DNA from: Streptomyces ficellus | GTDB lineage: Bacteria > Actinomycetota > Actinomycetes > Streptomycetales > Streptomycetaceae | Length of the DNA stretch: 64,000 nt | Assembly (NCBI RefSeq): GCF_009739905.1 | Contig: NZ_CP034279.1 | Span: forward strand, 682,001 to 746,000 | Direction of reading: 5' to 3' | Part shown: positions 45,582-54,051 of the stretch, piece by piece | How positions within the stretch are numbered: the first letter of the stretch is position 1 | How the letters are laid out: the number at the start of each line of letters is the position of its first letter | Position numbers and translations under genes: made by a program | Notes under the pieces: generated by a model | The model's input: only the letters and a program-made list of their open reading frames with translations | Told to the model about the DNA's origin: nothing | Databases searched by the model: none

Positions 45582-48002
45582 TCACGGCTGAACCAGCGTG
45601 AGCACCGTCGAATCCCCCGGCTCCACGGTCACGGCACGGTCGGGCAGCCGGATGTCGATCGGTGACATGTCCGAAGGCGGCACACTGATCCGCAGGCTGC
45701 CCGGGCGGACCCGGAGCTGGACACCCCAGTGCCCTTGGTAGCGGACGGAGAAGCCGTACTCGGTGAATCGCGGCGACGGCACGGGGTCGAGCCACAGGGC
45801 GCCTCCCCGGGTTTCCAGGCCGGTGAGGCCGCGCTGCACGAGGTCGATGGTCCCCGCCATGGCGCCCAGGTGGATGCCCTCTTCCGTTGTACCGCCCTGA
45901 AGGTCGGCCACGTCGCCTTCCAGGGCTTCTTGGACGTATGCCCACGCATCGTCCCGGCGTACGCGTGCCAGTACCCAGCCGTGGACCAGCCCGCTGAGCG
46001 TCGAGCCGTGGCTGGTGCGGTGCAGGTAGTAGTCGACCGTACGGCTCCAGGTCACGTCGTCCAGTCCGTAACCCAGTCGGCTGAAGATGGCGGCCAGCTC
46101 GGGCGGCGAGAAGAGGTAACCGAGCATGAGGACGTCTGCTTGCTTGGACGCCTGGTACCGGTTGACCGTGTCACCCTCGGCCTCCAGGATCCGGTCCAGG
46201 CGGCGGACGTTGCCGTAACGGGCGCGGTAACCCTCCCAGTCGAGTTCGGCCAGTTCACCGAAGCCCTCGAACTGGCTGATCACGCCGCCGTGGAAGGGCA
46301 CGCGGAGCTTGCGCGACACCTCCTCCCACAGAGCCAGCTCCGTGTGGTCGAGGCCGGTCCGTTCGCACAGTTCCACGCGGCGCGGTGCGGGGAGCTCCCG
46401 GAGTACGTGCAGAGCCCGGGTGAGCACCCAGGCAGCGCAGACGTTGGTGTAGGCGTTGTCGTCCAGGCCGGGAGTGTGGGAGCCCGGGTAGGAGTCGTGA
46501 TACTCGTCGGGCCCCAGCACTCCGCGGATGCGGTATCGCCGGGTGTCGGCGTCGTAGGTGGCGGAGTCGGCCCAGAAGCGGGCGATCTGTGTCAGCATCT
46601 CGGCGCCCTTGGTGTGCAGGAACTCACTGTCCCCACTCGCCTCGTAGTACTTCCACACGTTGTACGCGATGGCCGAACCCACGTGGTGCTGGAGGTGCGA
46701 GTGGTCTGGCAGCCAGTGCCCGGAGCGGGGGTTGAGGTGCAGTTGCTGGGTTTCCTCGCGGCCGTCGCTGCCGCTCTGCCACGGGTAGAGGGCTCCCTTC
46801 CTGCCTGCGTCGCGCGCCGCGTTCAGCGCTCGCGGCAGTCGTCGATGCCGGTAGAGCAACAGGGCACGCGACACCTCGGGCAGATGCAGGTTCAGGTACG
46901 GCAGGACGAACAGCTCGTCCCAGAAGACGTGGCCGCGGTACGCCTCGCCGTGGAGGCCCCTTGCCGGGACGCCGACGTCCAGTTCGGCGGTGTGCGGCGA
47001 CAGCGTCTGAAGCACATGGAAGAGGTGCAGCCGCAGGACTCGGCCGGCATCGCCCGGCACGTCCAGGTCCGACCGGCGCCACAGTTGAAGCCAGGCTGCT
47101 CTGTGTGACTCCATCAGCGCCGGAAAGGACGGTGCGCGTCCGACCGCGTCGATCGCCGCGTGGAGCGGATCGCTGATGGCGGGGTCCCTGGACGTGTACA
47201 GGGCGATGACCTTGTCGACCGCGTGGGCACCACCCGTCGCGGAAAGCCGCAGGCGCAGGCGCTGGACGGCCCGCAACGGCTCATGTGCTGTGCCGGCCTC
47301 GACCACGCCAGTGTCGGCCGTCGTACGGGCCGCCAGGCCGATCCGGATGTCCGAGGTACTGGTCCTGCACCGCAGCCACGTGGTGTCGGATGGGCCGTCC
47401 CCAGCGTTCACATGAACCAGGTGCCGGCCGTCGAGCTGCTGGTAGCGGGCGACACCGCTGTTGGTCACGGAGCCGTCGAGGGCGGCTTCCACCTCGATGT
47501 CGCCGGACCACCCGCCTTCGGCGGTGAACTCGGTCCGCAGAGCCGCAAGGTGGGGATCCCCCATGTGTACGAGGCGGAGCTGGCGTACCGCGAGCACGCG
47601 ACCGTCGGCCTCGTACTTCGTCGTGCGCTCCAGGGTTCCGGTGCGCAGGTCGAGATGCTGACGGTGCTCGCGCAGGGCCCCGCTGTCGGGGGTGAACCAC
47701 GGGGTGTCGCCCTGCGGGCTGGACATCCGGAACCGTAGCGGCAGCCAGTTCGGCAGGTTGACGATGTCCTCGTTCTCGACCTGACGGCCCGCGACGGTCG
47801 AGGTGAGCCTGTCGTAGCAGCCGGCGACGTACGTACCGGGGTAGTGCACCTCGTCGGCCGCACACTCGGGTGCCGCGCCCCTGGTCGCCATGTAACCGTT
47901 GCCGAGGGTGCACAACGCCTCACGCAAACGCTCCCGACCGGGCTCGTACCCTTCGTACTCCCAGGTGTGGTTCGTCTCCGGCATGTTCTCCGGCATCGTC
48001 AT
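45582..48002 (-). CDS. glycoside hydrolase family 65 phosphorylase
   Basis: An 806-residue GH65 enzyme. It has an N-terminal beta-sandwich (1-270), a helical linker, and an (alpha/alpha)6 barrel with FWDELFVLPYL (360-370), the catalytic acid Glu500 in LGPDEYHDS, a phosphate-binding SKQADVLML, and a small C-terminal sheet. These enzymes split maltose, trehalose or kojibiose with phosphate to give beta-glucose 1-phosphate; sequence does not fix which. The ATG at 48002 overlaps the stop of the mutase gene (ATGA). The neighbour is the natural partner for beta-glucose 1-phosphate. Confidence 0.9.
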   Translation of the reverse strand: MTMPENMPETNHTWEYEGYEPGRERLREALCTLGNGYMATRGAAPECAADEVHYPGTYVAGCYDRLTSTVAGRQVENEDIVNLPNWLPLRFRMSSPQGDTPWFTPDSGALREHRQHLDLRTGTLERTTKYEADGRVLAVRQLRLVHMGDPHLAALRTEFTAEGGWSGDIEVEAALDGSVTNSGVARYQQLDGRHLVHVNAGDGPSDTTWLRCRTSTSDIRIGLAARTTADTGVVEAGTAHEPLRAVQRLRLRLSATGGAHAVDKVIALYTSRDPAISDPLHAAIDAVGRAPSFPALMESHRAAWLQLWRRSDLDVPGDAGRVLRLHLFHVLQTLSPHTAELDVGVPARGLHGEAYRGHVFWDELFVLPYLNLHLPEVSRALLLYRHRRLPRALNAARDAGRKGALYPWQSGSDGREETQQLHLNPRSGHWLPDHSHLQHHVGSAIAYNVWKYYEASGDSEFLHTKGAEMLTQIARFWADSATYDADTRRYRIRGVLGPDEYHDSYPGSHTPGLDDNAYTNVCAAWVLTRALHVLRELPAPRRVELCERTGLDHTELALWEEVSRKLRVPFHGGVISQFEGFGELAELDWEGYRARYGNVRRLDRILEAEGDTVNRYQASKQADVLMLGYLFSPPELAAIFSRLGYGLDDVTWSRTVDYYLHRTSHGSTLSGLVHGWVLARVRRDDAWAYVQEALEGDVADLQGGTTEEGIHLGAMAGTIDLVQRGLTGLETRGGALWLDPVPSPRFTEYGFSVRYQGHWGVQLRVRPGSLRISVPPSDMSPIDIRLPDRAVTVEPGDSTVLTLVQP

Positions 48003-48793
48003 TCCTCGAAGGAGTCGGTGAGCAGTTCGGAAAGGTCGTCGACCACGGTGTCCGCACCTCGGCCGAGCAGCGCGGCACGCGTGCCGGACCCGGCGCTGCG
48101 GTCCACGCCGACCACCAGGCGAAAGCCACCTCGTCTGCCCGCCTCCACTCCCGCCAGGGAGTCCTCGATCACGGCCGTCCGACCGGGCGGAAGGCCCAGC
48201 CGGTCCGCCGCCTCGAGGAAGAGGTCGGGAGCCGGTTTTCCCGGCAGTCCGAGGCGGGACGCTTCGGCTCCGTCCACCACGGCGGCGAAGTACGGCAGGA
48301 CACCGGACAGGCTGAGCAGATCCCTGGCGTGCCGGGAAGCGGACGCGGCCGCCATGGCCACCCCGCGCCCCCGCAGATGCCGCAGCAGGAGCAGGGTGCC
48401 CGGGTACGCCTCGATTCCCCCCGCCCGGAGCTGGTCGGTGAAGAGCTGCTCCTTGTATGCGGCCACGGCACCCACGGTGTCCGTACCGGGGGGATCCGTG
48501 AGAGCGCCGAGCGGCAGGGCGAGGCCGCGTGAGGCGAGGAAGGAAGCGGCACCGTCCATGCGGGACTTGCCGTCGACGTACCGCAGGTAGTCGTCCCTGT
48601 CGAACGGCCGCCGTTCGTACGGGTCGGCCGGAGGGTGGGCCTTCAGGCAGGCATCGAAGGATGCCTTCCACGCGGCCGCATGAACACGTGCCGAGTCGGT
48701 GATCACGCCGTCCGTGTCGAAGACGACACCTGCCACGCGGCGCATGCAGCCGGAGGGAGCTGCCGCCTGCCCCGCGGACGGGCCGGCGTTCAC
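47999..48793 (-). CDS. beta-phosphoglucomutase-like HAD hydrolase
   Basis: A HAD-superfamily protein with the nucleophile motif VVFDTDGVITDS (first Asp), a helical cap, motif II AAASASRHA, and motif III KPAPDLFLEAA followed by VIEDSLAGVEAG. This matches beta-phosphoglucomutases, which convert beta-glucose 1-phosphate to glucose 6-phosphate. The second residue of the nucleophile pair is Thr-Asp rather than the usual Leu-Asp. The start is uncertain: GTG at 48793 or ATG at 48745, neither with a strong ribosome binding site. It is coupled to the GH65 gene. Confidence 0.85.
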   Translation of the reverse strand: MNAGPSAGQAAAPSGCMRRVAGVVFDTDGVITDSARVHAAAWKASFDACLKAHPPADPYERRPFDRDDYLRYVDGKSRMDGAASFLASRGLALPLGALTDPPGTDTVGAVAAYKEQLFTDQLRAGGIEAYPGTLLLLRHLRGRGVAMAAASASRHARDLLSLSGVLPYFAAVVDGAEASRLGLPGKPAPDLFLEAADRLGLPPGRTAVIEDSLAGVEAGRRGGFRLVVGVDRSAGSGTRAALLGRGADTVVDDLSELLTDSFEE

Positions 48794-48987
48794 TGGCGAC
48801 CGCGGCGGTGCCAGGACTGTGCCGAGCTGCCTCTGTTCAAGTCCAGCCTCCAGTCACTAGCTGCCGAACCCCGTTCCACGCCGGGTGCTCTGTGTTCCAT
48901 AGTGCCAATTGCGCGCAGGCCGGCTGGACAGGACACAAGGCGGGAGCGGAAGGGGATCGCCGGAGTGGGGCCCGTCATGAGCCCCCG

Positions 48988-49424
48988 TCTCCACGACGGC
49001 GACGACCGGGCGGCTCGCCCGCGCGGTACCGCGTCTTCGCTGACCCGTATGGCAAGGGCCGGGCGGATTGCGGCCGCGCGGCGTGCCGTTCCGATGGTGG
49101 CCAGCAGGAAGGCAGCGAAGGTCGCGGCCGCCAGGACGCCAATGCTGGTCGACTCGAGGGGGAATCCTCCGTCGAGCCCCTCGAACGCGGCGCTGTTGCG
49201 GTACATCAGCCATGTGATCAGCACCCCGAGCAGCGATCCGAGCACGATGCCCTCTACGGCGATGACGGCGCTCTCCCACAGGAAGGAGCGCTTTACCATC
49301 CAGGCCCTGAAGCCGAGGGCGCGCAGGATGCCGATCGTGTGCTGCCGTTCGCGTACGGCGCGACCATGACCATTCCGAGGCCGGTGACGCCCACCAGGAG
49401 CCCCAGAGCGAGGAAGCCCCGCAT
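48988..49424 (-). pseudogene. C-terminal remnant of an FtsX-like ABC permease
   Basis: On the minus strand a frame from 49424 reads RGFLALGLLVGVTGLGMVMV, then a one-base deletion near 49371 shifts it; the next frame gives ERQHTIGILRALGF, VKRSFLWESAVIAVEG and ATIGTARRAAAIRPALAIR. This is the last two or three membrane helices of an FtsX/MacB-type permease. The ATP-binding partner and the front of the permease are missing. It is a relic between the mutase gene and the next usp. Confidence 0.72.
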
Positions 49425-49463
49425 CGGCGGGAGTGGTGATGGGCCCGGGCGGACTGGTCTTGA

Positions 49464-49477
49464 GGGCCGAACGGCCC
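49464..49477. promoter_or_regulatory. DosR-like box, GGGCC-GAAC-GGCCC
   Basis: The longest symmetric copy: arms extend to 7 bp each (GAGGGCC and GGCCCTC). It is 88 bp upstream of the usp ATG at 49566. Confidence 0.68.
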
Positions 49478-49565
49478 TCTGCACGGAGCTCGCACTCGTC
49501 GATGCTGAGTGGCAGAGGGCGGGCCGCGATGGCCGTGCCCGTCGAACCGTACGGAGGCCATCACC

Positions 49566-50438
49566 ATGACCCGCGCCATTGCTGTAGGGGTGGATGGATC
49601 ACCGGAAAGCCTGGCGGCGGCCGATTGGGCGGCAGGCGAAGCGTCGCTCCGAGGGGTACCGCTGCGTATCGTGCACGCCTGGCTCTGGCAGCCGTTGGAC
49701 GTGCCCGTCGTCCAGGACCGGGAAACCCAAGCCAAGTCCGCCAACGCCGTCCTGCGTGAGGCCCGGACGCACGTGGCCGCCCGGCACCCCGGCCTTGCCG
49801 TGACTGCGGAAGTGGTGGCGGACACGGCGGTTTCCGCTCTCCTCGGCGAGGCGGAGCGGTCCGAGATGCTGGTGCTCGGTTCGCGCGGACACGGCGCCCT
49901 CCTCGGCTTTCTGCTCGGCTCGTACGGCCAGCAGGTGATCGCCGCCGCCACCCGGCCCGTGGTGTCGGTCCGCGCGCGGGACAAGGACGCGCGGGAGCCG
50001 GAGGGCGGCGAGGTCGTCGTGGGCCAGCAGGGCACGCCGGCGGACAGCGACGCGGTGCTGGCATTCGCCTTCGAGGCAGCAGCCGCACGAGGCGCGGTGG
50101 TGCGCGCGGTGCGGGCCTGGAGCCTGCCTCCTGTCTATGCCTACAGTCCCGGTTCGATGTATCTGGCGGACCAGGCCGGAGGGCTGGAACCGTTCGAGAA
50201 GAAGGCATTGGGAGAGGCGCTCGCTCCTTGGCGGGAGCGGTTCCCGGATGTGCCGGTGATCGAGCACGTCGAGATCGGCAGTGCCGGACAGGTGCTGCTC
50301 TCGGCCGCCTCACGTGCACGGTTGCTCGTAGTCGGTCGTCGGGTACACCGCTCCCCCGTCGGGACCCGCATCGGGTCGGTCGCCCACGCCGCCCTGCACC
50401 ATGCCACCTGCCCCGTCGCGGTCGTCCCGCACCCCTGA
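49566..50438 (+). CDS. tandem universal stress protein
   Basis: A 290-residue double Usp. The first loop is canonical (GSRGHGALLGFLLGS); the second is degenerate (GRRVHRSPVGTRIGS). The ATG at 49566 follows GGAGG with 8-nt spacing. It is a single-gene unit next to the regulators and converges on the response regulator gene over a strong hairpin. Confidence 0.88.
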   Translation: MTRAIAVGVDGSPESLAAADWAAGEASLRGVPLRIVHAWLWQPLDVPVVQDRETQAKSANAVLREARTHVAARHPGLAVTAEVVADTAVSALLGEAERSEMLVLGSRGHGALLGFLLGSYGQQVIAAATRPVVSVRARDKDAREPEGGEVVVGQQGTPADSDAVLAFAFEAAAARGAVVRAVRAWSLPPVYAYSPGSMYLADQAGGLEPFEKKALGEALAPWRERFPDVPVIEHVEIGSAGQVLLSAASRARLLVVGRRVHRSPVGTRIGSVAHAALHHATCPVAVVPHP

Positions 50439-50453
50439 GAGCCGCCGCGACCG

Positions 50454-50482
50454 CCGGCCCCGCCCGAGGAGGGCGAGGCCGG
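50454..50482. terminator. bidirectional hairpin between usp and response regulator
   Basis: Twelve-base arms with one internal mismatch and a 5-nt loop (50466-50470), 16 bp after the usp stop and 30 bp from the convergent regulator stop. Confidence 0.7.
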
Positions 50483-50511
50483 GAGCTGTCGCGGTCGGCC
50501 GGACCTTCGGC

Positions 50512-51240
50512 TCAGCTCCGCCGTCGGCCGTCCCGGGTCGCGGTCGAGCCGCTGTGGCCTCCTTGGTCAGCCAGTGCTTGGGTGGCGATGACCGCGGCCT
50601 GCACCCGGCGTTCCACGCCCAGCTTGGCCAGGAGCCGGGAGATGTTGTTCTTGACCGTCTTTTCGGCGAGGTAGAGCTCCTTGCCGATCTCGCGGTTGGT
50701 GAGCCCCTCGCCGACCAGGGCGAGAATCTCCCGCTCCCGATCCGTCAGCCCGGGCAAACCCTGCGGATGCTCTTCCTTGGGAGAGCCGCCCCTCAGCCGG
50801 GCCATCACCCGAGCCGTGGCACCGGGGTCGAGCATCGATTGGCCGGACGCGACCGTGCGCACGGCGTTGACCAGGTCGGTGCCGGTGATCTGTTTGAGGA
50901 CATACCCGGATGCGCCCGCCATGATCGCGTCGAGCAGCGCTTCTTCGTCGTCGAAGGAGGTCAGCATCAGGCAGGCGAGGTCCGGCATCCGAGAGCGCAG
51001 CTCCCGGCAGACGCTCACACCGTCCCCGTCCGGCAGACGCACGTCCAGAACGGCCACCTGCGGGCGCAGGGCCGGAATGCGAACCAGTGCCTGTTCCGCC
51101 GTGCCCGCTTCGCCGACCACGGTCAGGTCCGGTTCGGCGTCCAGGAGGTCGTGCACCCCACGGCGCACCACCTCGTGGTCGTCGAGAAGGAACACCGTGA
51201 CCGGTGCGTCCTCGGTGGAGCTGCTGCTGCTGTCCGTCAT
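50512..51240 (-). CDS. DevR/OsdR-like response regulator (NarL family)
   Basis: A 242-residue regulator. The receiver has Asp20/21, phospho-acceptor Asp66 ([13 protein letters not shown]), Thr94 and Lys116. The LuxR-type helix-turn-helix (165-220) has [16 protein letters not shown] and the recognition helix [17 protein letters not shown], almost the same as in mycobacterial DevR/DosR. This makes a DosR-like operator likely. The ATG at 51240 follows GGAG with 8-nt spacing. A perfect box 79 bp upstream suggests autoregulation. The partner kinase is probably at 52047-53765. Confidence 0.92.
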   Translation of the reverse strand: MTDSSSSSTEDAPVTVFLLDDHEVVRRGVHDLLDAEPDLTVVGEAGTAEQALVRIPALRPQVAVLDVRLPDGDGVSVCRELRSRMPDLACLMLTSFDDEEALLDAIMAGASGYVLKQITGTDLVNAVRTVASGQSMLDPGATARVMARLRGGSPKEEHPQGLPGLTDREREILALVGEGLTNREIGKELYLAEKTVKNNISRLLAKLGVERRVQAAVIATQALADQGGHSGSTATRDGRRRS

Positions 51241-51318
51241 CACATGCTCCATATTCGATGAGTCCGCCCGCGCGGGCGGACCTATCAGCATGGTGCGCGC
51301 ATGCGGGGCGAACGGACA

Positions 51319-51332
51319 GGGCCGGATGGCCC
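51319..51332. promoter_or_regulatory. DosR-like box, GGGCC-GGAT-GGCCC
   Basis: A perfect palindrome with arms that extend to 7 bp (CAGGGCC, GGCCCTG), 79 bp upstream of the response regulator ATG. It may be used for self-control. Confidence 0.66.
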
Positions 51333-51433
51333 TGATGCGCGGCTACCGGTGCCGCGCGCCTCTCCGTCTTCACCACACCGCTCGTCCATGCCTGTGTCCC
51401 CGTGCCATCCGGAGAAGACCGGCCCTCCTGCAT

Positions 51434-51447
51434 TGGCCCATTGGGCC
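51434..51447. promoter_or_regulatory. variant box, TGGCC-CATT-GGGCC
   Basis: An imperfect copy 87 bp upstream of the flavoprotein ATG at 51534, sharing GGCCC-nn-TGGGCCCTGC with the site at 25173. Confidence 0.45.
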
Positions 51448-51533
51448 CTGCCGGGGGTGCGACGACCGCGAGACGCTGACTGTCAGGTACCCCGTTTCCC
51501 CGGAGCGGTAAGCCGGAGCAGAAGGTGGGCACG

Positions 51534-52046
51534 ATGAACGACGCAGCCACGCATCGAACGGTGGGCGGCCACGATGGGGCGGTGGCACCCCGGCACCTGG
51601 CACCGCTCGACCGCGACGAAGCCCTGAGGTTGCTGGGCACCGTTTCGCTGGGGCGCATCGTCTTCAGCCAGCAGGCCCTGCCGGCTGTCCGGCCGGTCAA
51701 CCACCTCATGGACGGTGAGGACATCGTCGTCCGGTTGCACGACGGCGCGTCGCTCGCCTCCATCGTGGCTCCGACCGACGCCACGGGGGTCGTGGTGGCC
51801 TACGAGGCGGACGTCATCGACCCGGTGACGCATCTCGGCTGGAGCGTCGTCGTCACCGGATACGCCCGCCTGGTCACCGACGAACGTGACCTCGCCCGCT
51901 ATGCGGCGGCCCTCCGCCCCTGGGCGCAGCACGACGCGATGAATGCGGCGCTGCGCATCCGGCCGGACCTGGTCACCGGCTCACGGCTCATCGCGGAGCC
52001 GGCGCACCCTGCACCGCGTACGGAACGTACCGTCGACGACTCGTGA
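51534..52046 (+). CDS. pyridoxamine-phosphate-oxidase-like split-barrel flavoprotein
   Basis: A 170-residue split barrel (ALRLLGTVSLGRIVF, PAVRPVNHLMDG, WSVVVTGYARLV). It resembles the C-terminal half of the HTH fusion at 29412-30101 but lacks the HTH. It probably binds FMN or F420 and acts in redox chemistry. The ATG at 51534 follows GAAGGTGGG. It lies between the response regulator gene and its likely kinase gene, divergent from the first and ending one base before the stop of the second. Confidence 0.83.
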   Translation: MNDAATHRTVGGHDGAVAPRHLAPLDRDEALRLLGTVSLGRIVFSQQALPAVRPVNHLMDGEDIVVRLHDGASLASIVAPTDATGVVVAYEADVIDPVTHLGWSVVVTGYARLVTDERDLARYAAALRPWAQHDAMNAALRIRPDLVTGSRLIAEPAHPAPRTERTVDDS

Positions 52047-53765
52047 TCATCCCGGCTGGGCGACCGGCGCCCGCCAGAGGAGTCTGGTGCCGCCTTCGGC
52101 CGGCGCCTGGACATCGAAGGCCCCACCCACACTCCTGGCCCGCTCCTCCAGGTTACTCAGCCCGCTGCGCCTGCCGTCGGCCGGAATGCCCCTGCCGTTG
52201 TCCGTGACGATGAGGACGACCTCGTCCGCCGTGGCCTGCAGGGACACCTCGACGCGTGTCGCGTGCGCGTGGCGGGCCACGTTGCTCAGCGCTTCGCCCA
52301 GGGCTGCCATGACGTGGTCGGCCACCTGCGGCGGGACATCGGTGTCGAGCAGGCCCTCCATGCTCAGGCGTGGCGGGAAGCCGAGCGTGGTGCCGGCCTC
52401 GCCCACGGCACGCGCCACGCGAGCGCGAAGGCTCGGACCCGTGTCCTCGTCACGGGCCCGCAATCCGAAGATCGTGGAACGAATGATCTTGATCGTTTCG
52501 TCGAGATCTCCGACGGCACGCGAGACGCGTTCGGCGGCGCCCTCGTGCTGGACGAGCCGTGCGGCGCTCTGCAGGGTCATCCCGGTCGCGAACAGCCGTT
52601 GGATGGCGAGGTCGTGCAGGTCCCGCGCGATGCGGTCCCGGTCCTCCAGCAGCGCAAGCTGTTCGGCGTCGTTGCGCCGCTCGGCCAGCTCCAGGGCGAG
52701 CGCGGCCTGACCCGCGAACGCCCGCAGCGGTTCGAGCTCCCCCTCGGTGAACACCGGCTCACCCACGGAACGTGCCAGCAGCAGAACGCCCCGGATGTCC
52801 CTCGTCTCGGTGCCCAGGGGAACGGCCACGGCCGGGCCGAGACCGTCGAAGCGACGGGGCGCGGCCGTGTACCGGTCGTCCTCAGCCAGCCCTGTCGTGG
52901 TCACTGGCGTGCCCGCCCGGTAGGCGGCCCCGGACAGGGTGCCCCGGACGGGCACCACCAGGCCCCGCCGGGGCTCGTCGTCGGCACCGATCGCGAGTTC
53001 CACGACGAGGTCGTCCGTACCGGCGACGGGCACGGACACATCCGCGAGCTGTGCACCGGTGATGTCCTGGGCGCGGCGGGCAATCAATTCCAGCACGTCC
53101 AGCCGGGGGCTCCCGGAAAGGAGGCTGTTGGTGATCTCCGCGTTCGCCTGCAGCCAGCGCTGCTGTCGCTGAGAGGCTTCGTAGAGTCGGGCATTGTCGA
53201 TCGCCACACCCGCGGCCACCGACAGCGTGGCGATCACCGACTCGTCCTCGGCGTCGAAGTCCGCACCACCGTGCTTGTCCGTGAGGTAGAGGTTGCCGAA
53301 GACCTCGTCGCGTACGCGGATGGGGACGCCGAGGAACGTACGCATCGGCGGGTGGTGCGCGGGGAAGCCGTACGACGCCTCGTGGGTGCCGAGATCGGTG
53401 AGCCGCAGCGGCTCCGGGTTGCGAATGAGCTCGCCCAGGATGCCGTGCCCGGCCGGCAGCGGCCCGATCCTGGCGATCTCCGCCTCCGTCAGCCCGACGG
53501 TGAGGAACTGCGACAGTGTCCGGCCGTCGGGGCCGATCACACCCAGCGCTCCGTACTGGGCGTCGACGAGCAGCGCCGCCGCTTCCACGATCCGCCGCAG
53601 CACCTGGGGAAGGTCCAACTCCCGACCGACCGAGACGACGGCCTCCAGCAGGCTGTGCACCCGGTCCCTGGTGCCGAGAGCCGCGTTGATGCGCGCCTGA
53701 AGCTCCTCCAGCAATTCGTCGAGCCGCATCTGGGGCATCCGCGACAGCGGCTCCTCCACGCTCAC
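52047..53765 (-). CDS. DevS/DosT-like GAF sensor histidine kinase
   Basis: A 572-residue kinase with two GAF domains (about 50-195 and 215-365), a HisKA_3 dimerisation helix with phospho-His384 (IARDLHDLAIQRLF), and a HATPase domain (GEALSNVARHA 490-500; TDNGRGIP). The first GAF has FPAHHPPMRTFLGVP; His138 aligns with the haem-ligand His149 of DosS, and Tyr160 (NLYLTDK) with its distal Tyr171. It may therefore sense O2, NO or CO through haem. There is no membrane segment. The GTG at 53765 follows GGAGGAGG. It probably phosphorylates the regulator at 50512-51240. Confidence 0.9.
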   Translation of the reverse strand: MSVEEPLSRMPQMRLDELLEELQARINAALGTRDRVHSLLEAVVSVGRELDLPQVLRRIVEAAALLVDAQYGALGVIGPDGRTLSQFLTVGLTEAEIARIGPLPAGHGILGELIRNPEPLRLTDLGTHEASYGFPAHHPPMRTFLGVPIRVRDEVFGNLYLTDKHGGADFDAEDESVIATLSVAAGVAIDNARLYEASQRQQRWLQANAEITNSLLSGSPRLDVLELIARRAQDITGAQLADVSVPVAGTDDLVVELAIGADDEPRRGLVVPVRGTLSGAAYRAGTPVTTTGLAEDDRYTAAPRRFDGLGPAVAVPLGTETRDIRGVLLLARSVGEPVFTEGELEPLRAFAGQAALALELAERRNDAEQLALLEDRDRIARDLHDLAIQRLFATGMTLQSAARLVQHEGAAERVSRAVGDLDETIKIIRSTIFGLRARDEDTGPSLRARVARAVGEAGTTLGFPPRLSMEGLLDTDVPPQVADHVMAALGEALSNVARHAHATRVEVSLQATADEVVLIVTDNGRGIPADGRRSGLSNLEERARSVGGAFDVQAPAEGGTRLLWRAPVAQPG

Positions 53766-54051
53766 TGCGCCTCCTCCGCCACCGTCCGCTCTGCATTCCA
53801 GCGTATCGGCCCACAGCGGCGGTCCGGGGGTTGCGCACGCGGCAGAACATGGCCGCCCGTGGACGGCCGTACGCATGGCGCCCTCAGAGCAGAGGCTGAT
53901 CGGCACCGGACGACGACCATGCGGTCCCTGCCCGGGAGACGCTGAAGAAGCCAGCCACTTCACGGGACGGGCCTCCCTGACCACCTGGCTTGGGAACCTC
54001 AGACCTCGCCGGTATCGGTGCCGGGAATGCTGCACCACAGCTGCGAGAGTT

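Larger units (their letters stand above)
51241..51533. other. 293-bp divergent region, regulator and flavoprotein promoters
   Basis: No gene. One perfect DosR-like box at 51319 and a variant at 51434 suggest that both divergent genes belong to the regulon. Confidence 0.6.

Noticed and set aside
48857-50035. 392-codon minus-strand frame spanning the FtsX relic and the usp gene
   Set aside because: It switches between antisense of the usp gene and out-of-frame relic sequence. Only the short FtsX-like part has protein character, and that is in other frames.
53964-53977. DosR-like box upstream of the sensor kinase (GGGAC-GGGC-CTCCC)
   Set aside because: The right half does not match GGCCC or GTCCC and the site is about 200 bp from the kinase start. 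Too weak to list as an operator.
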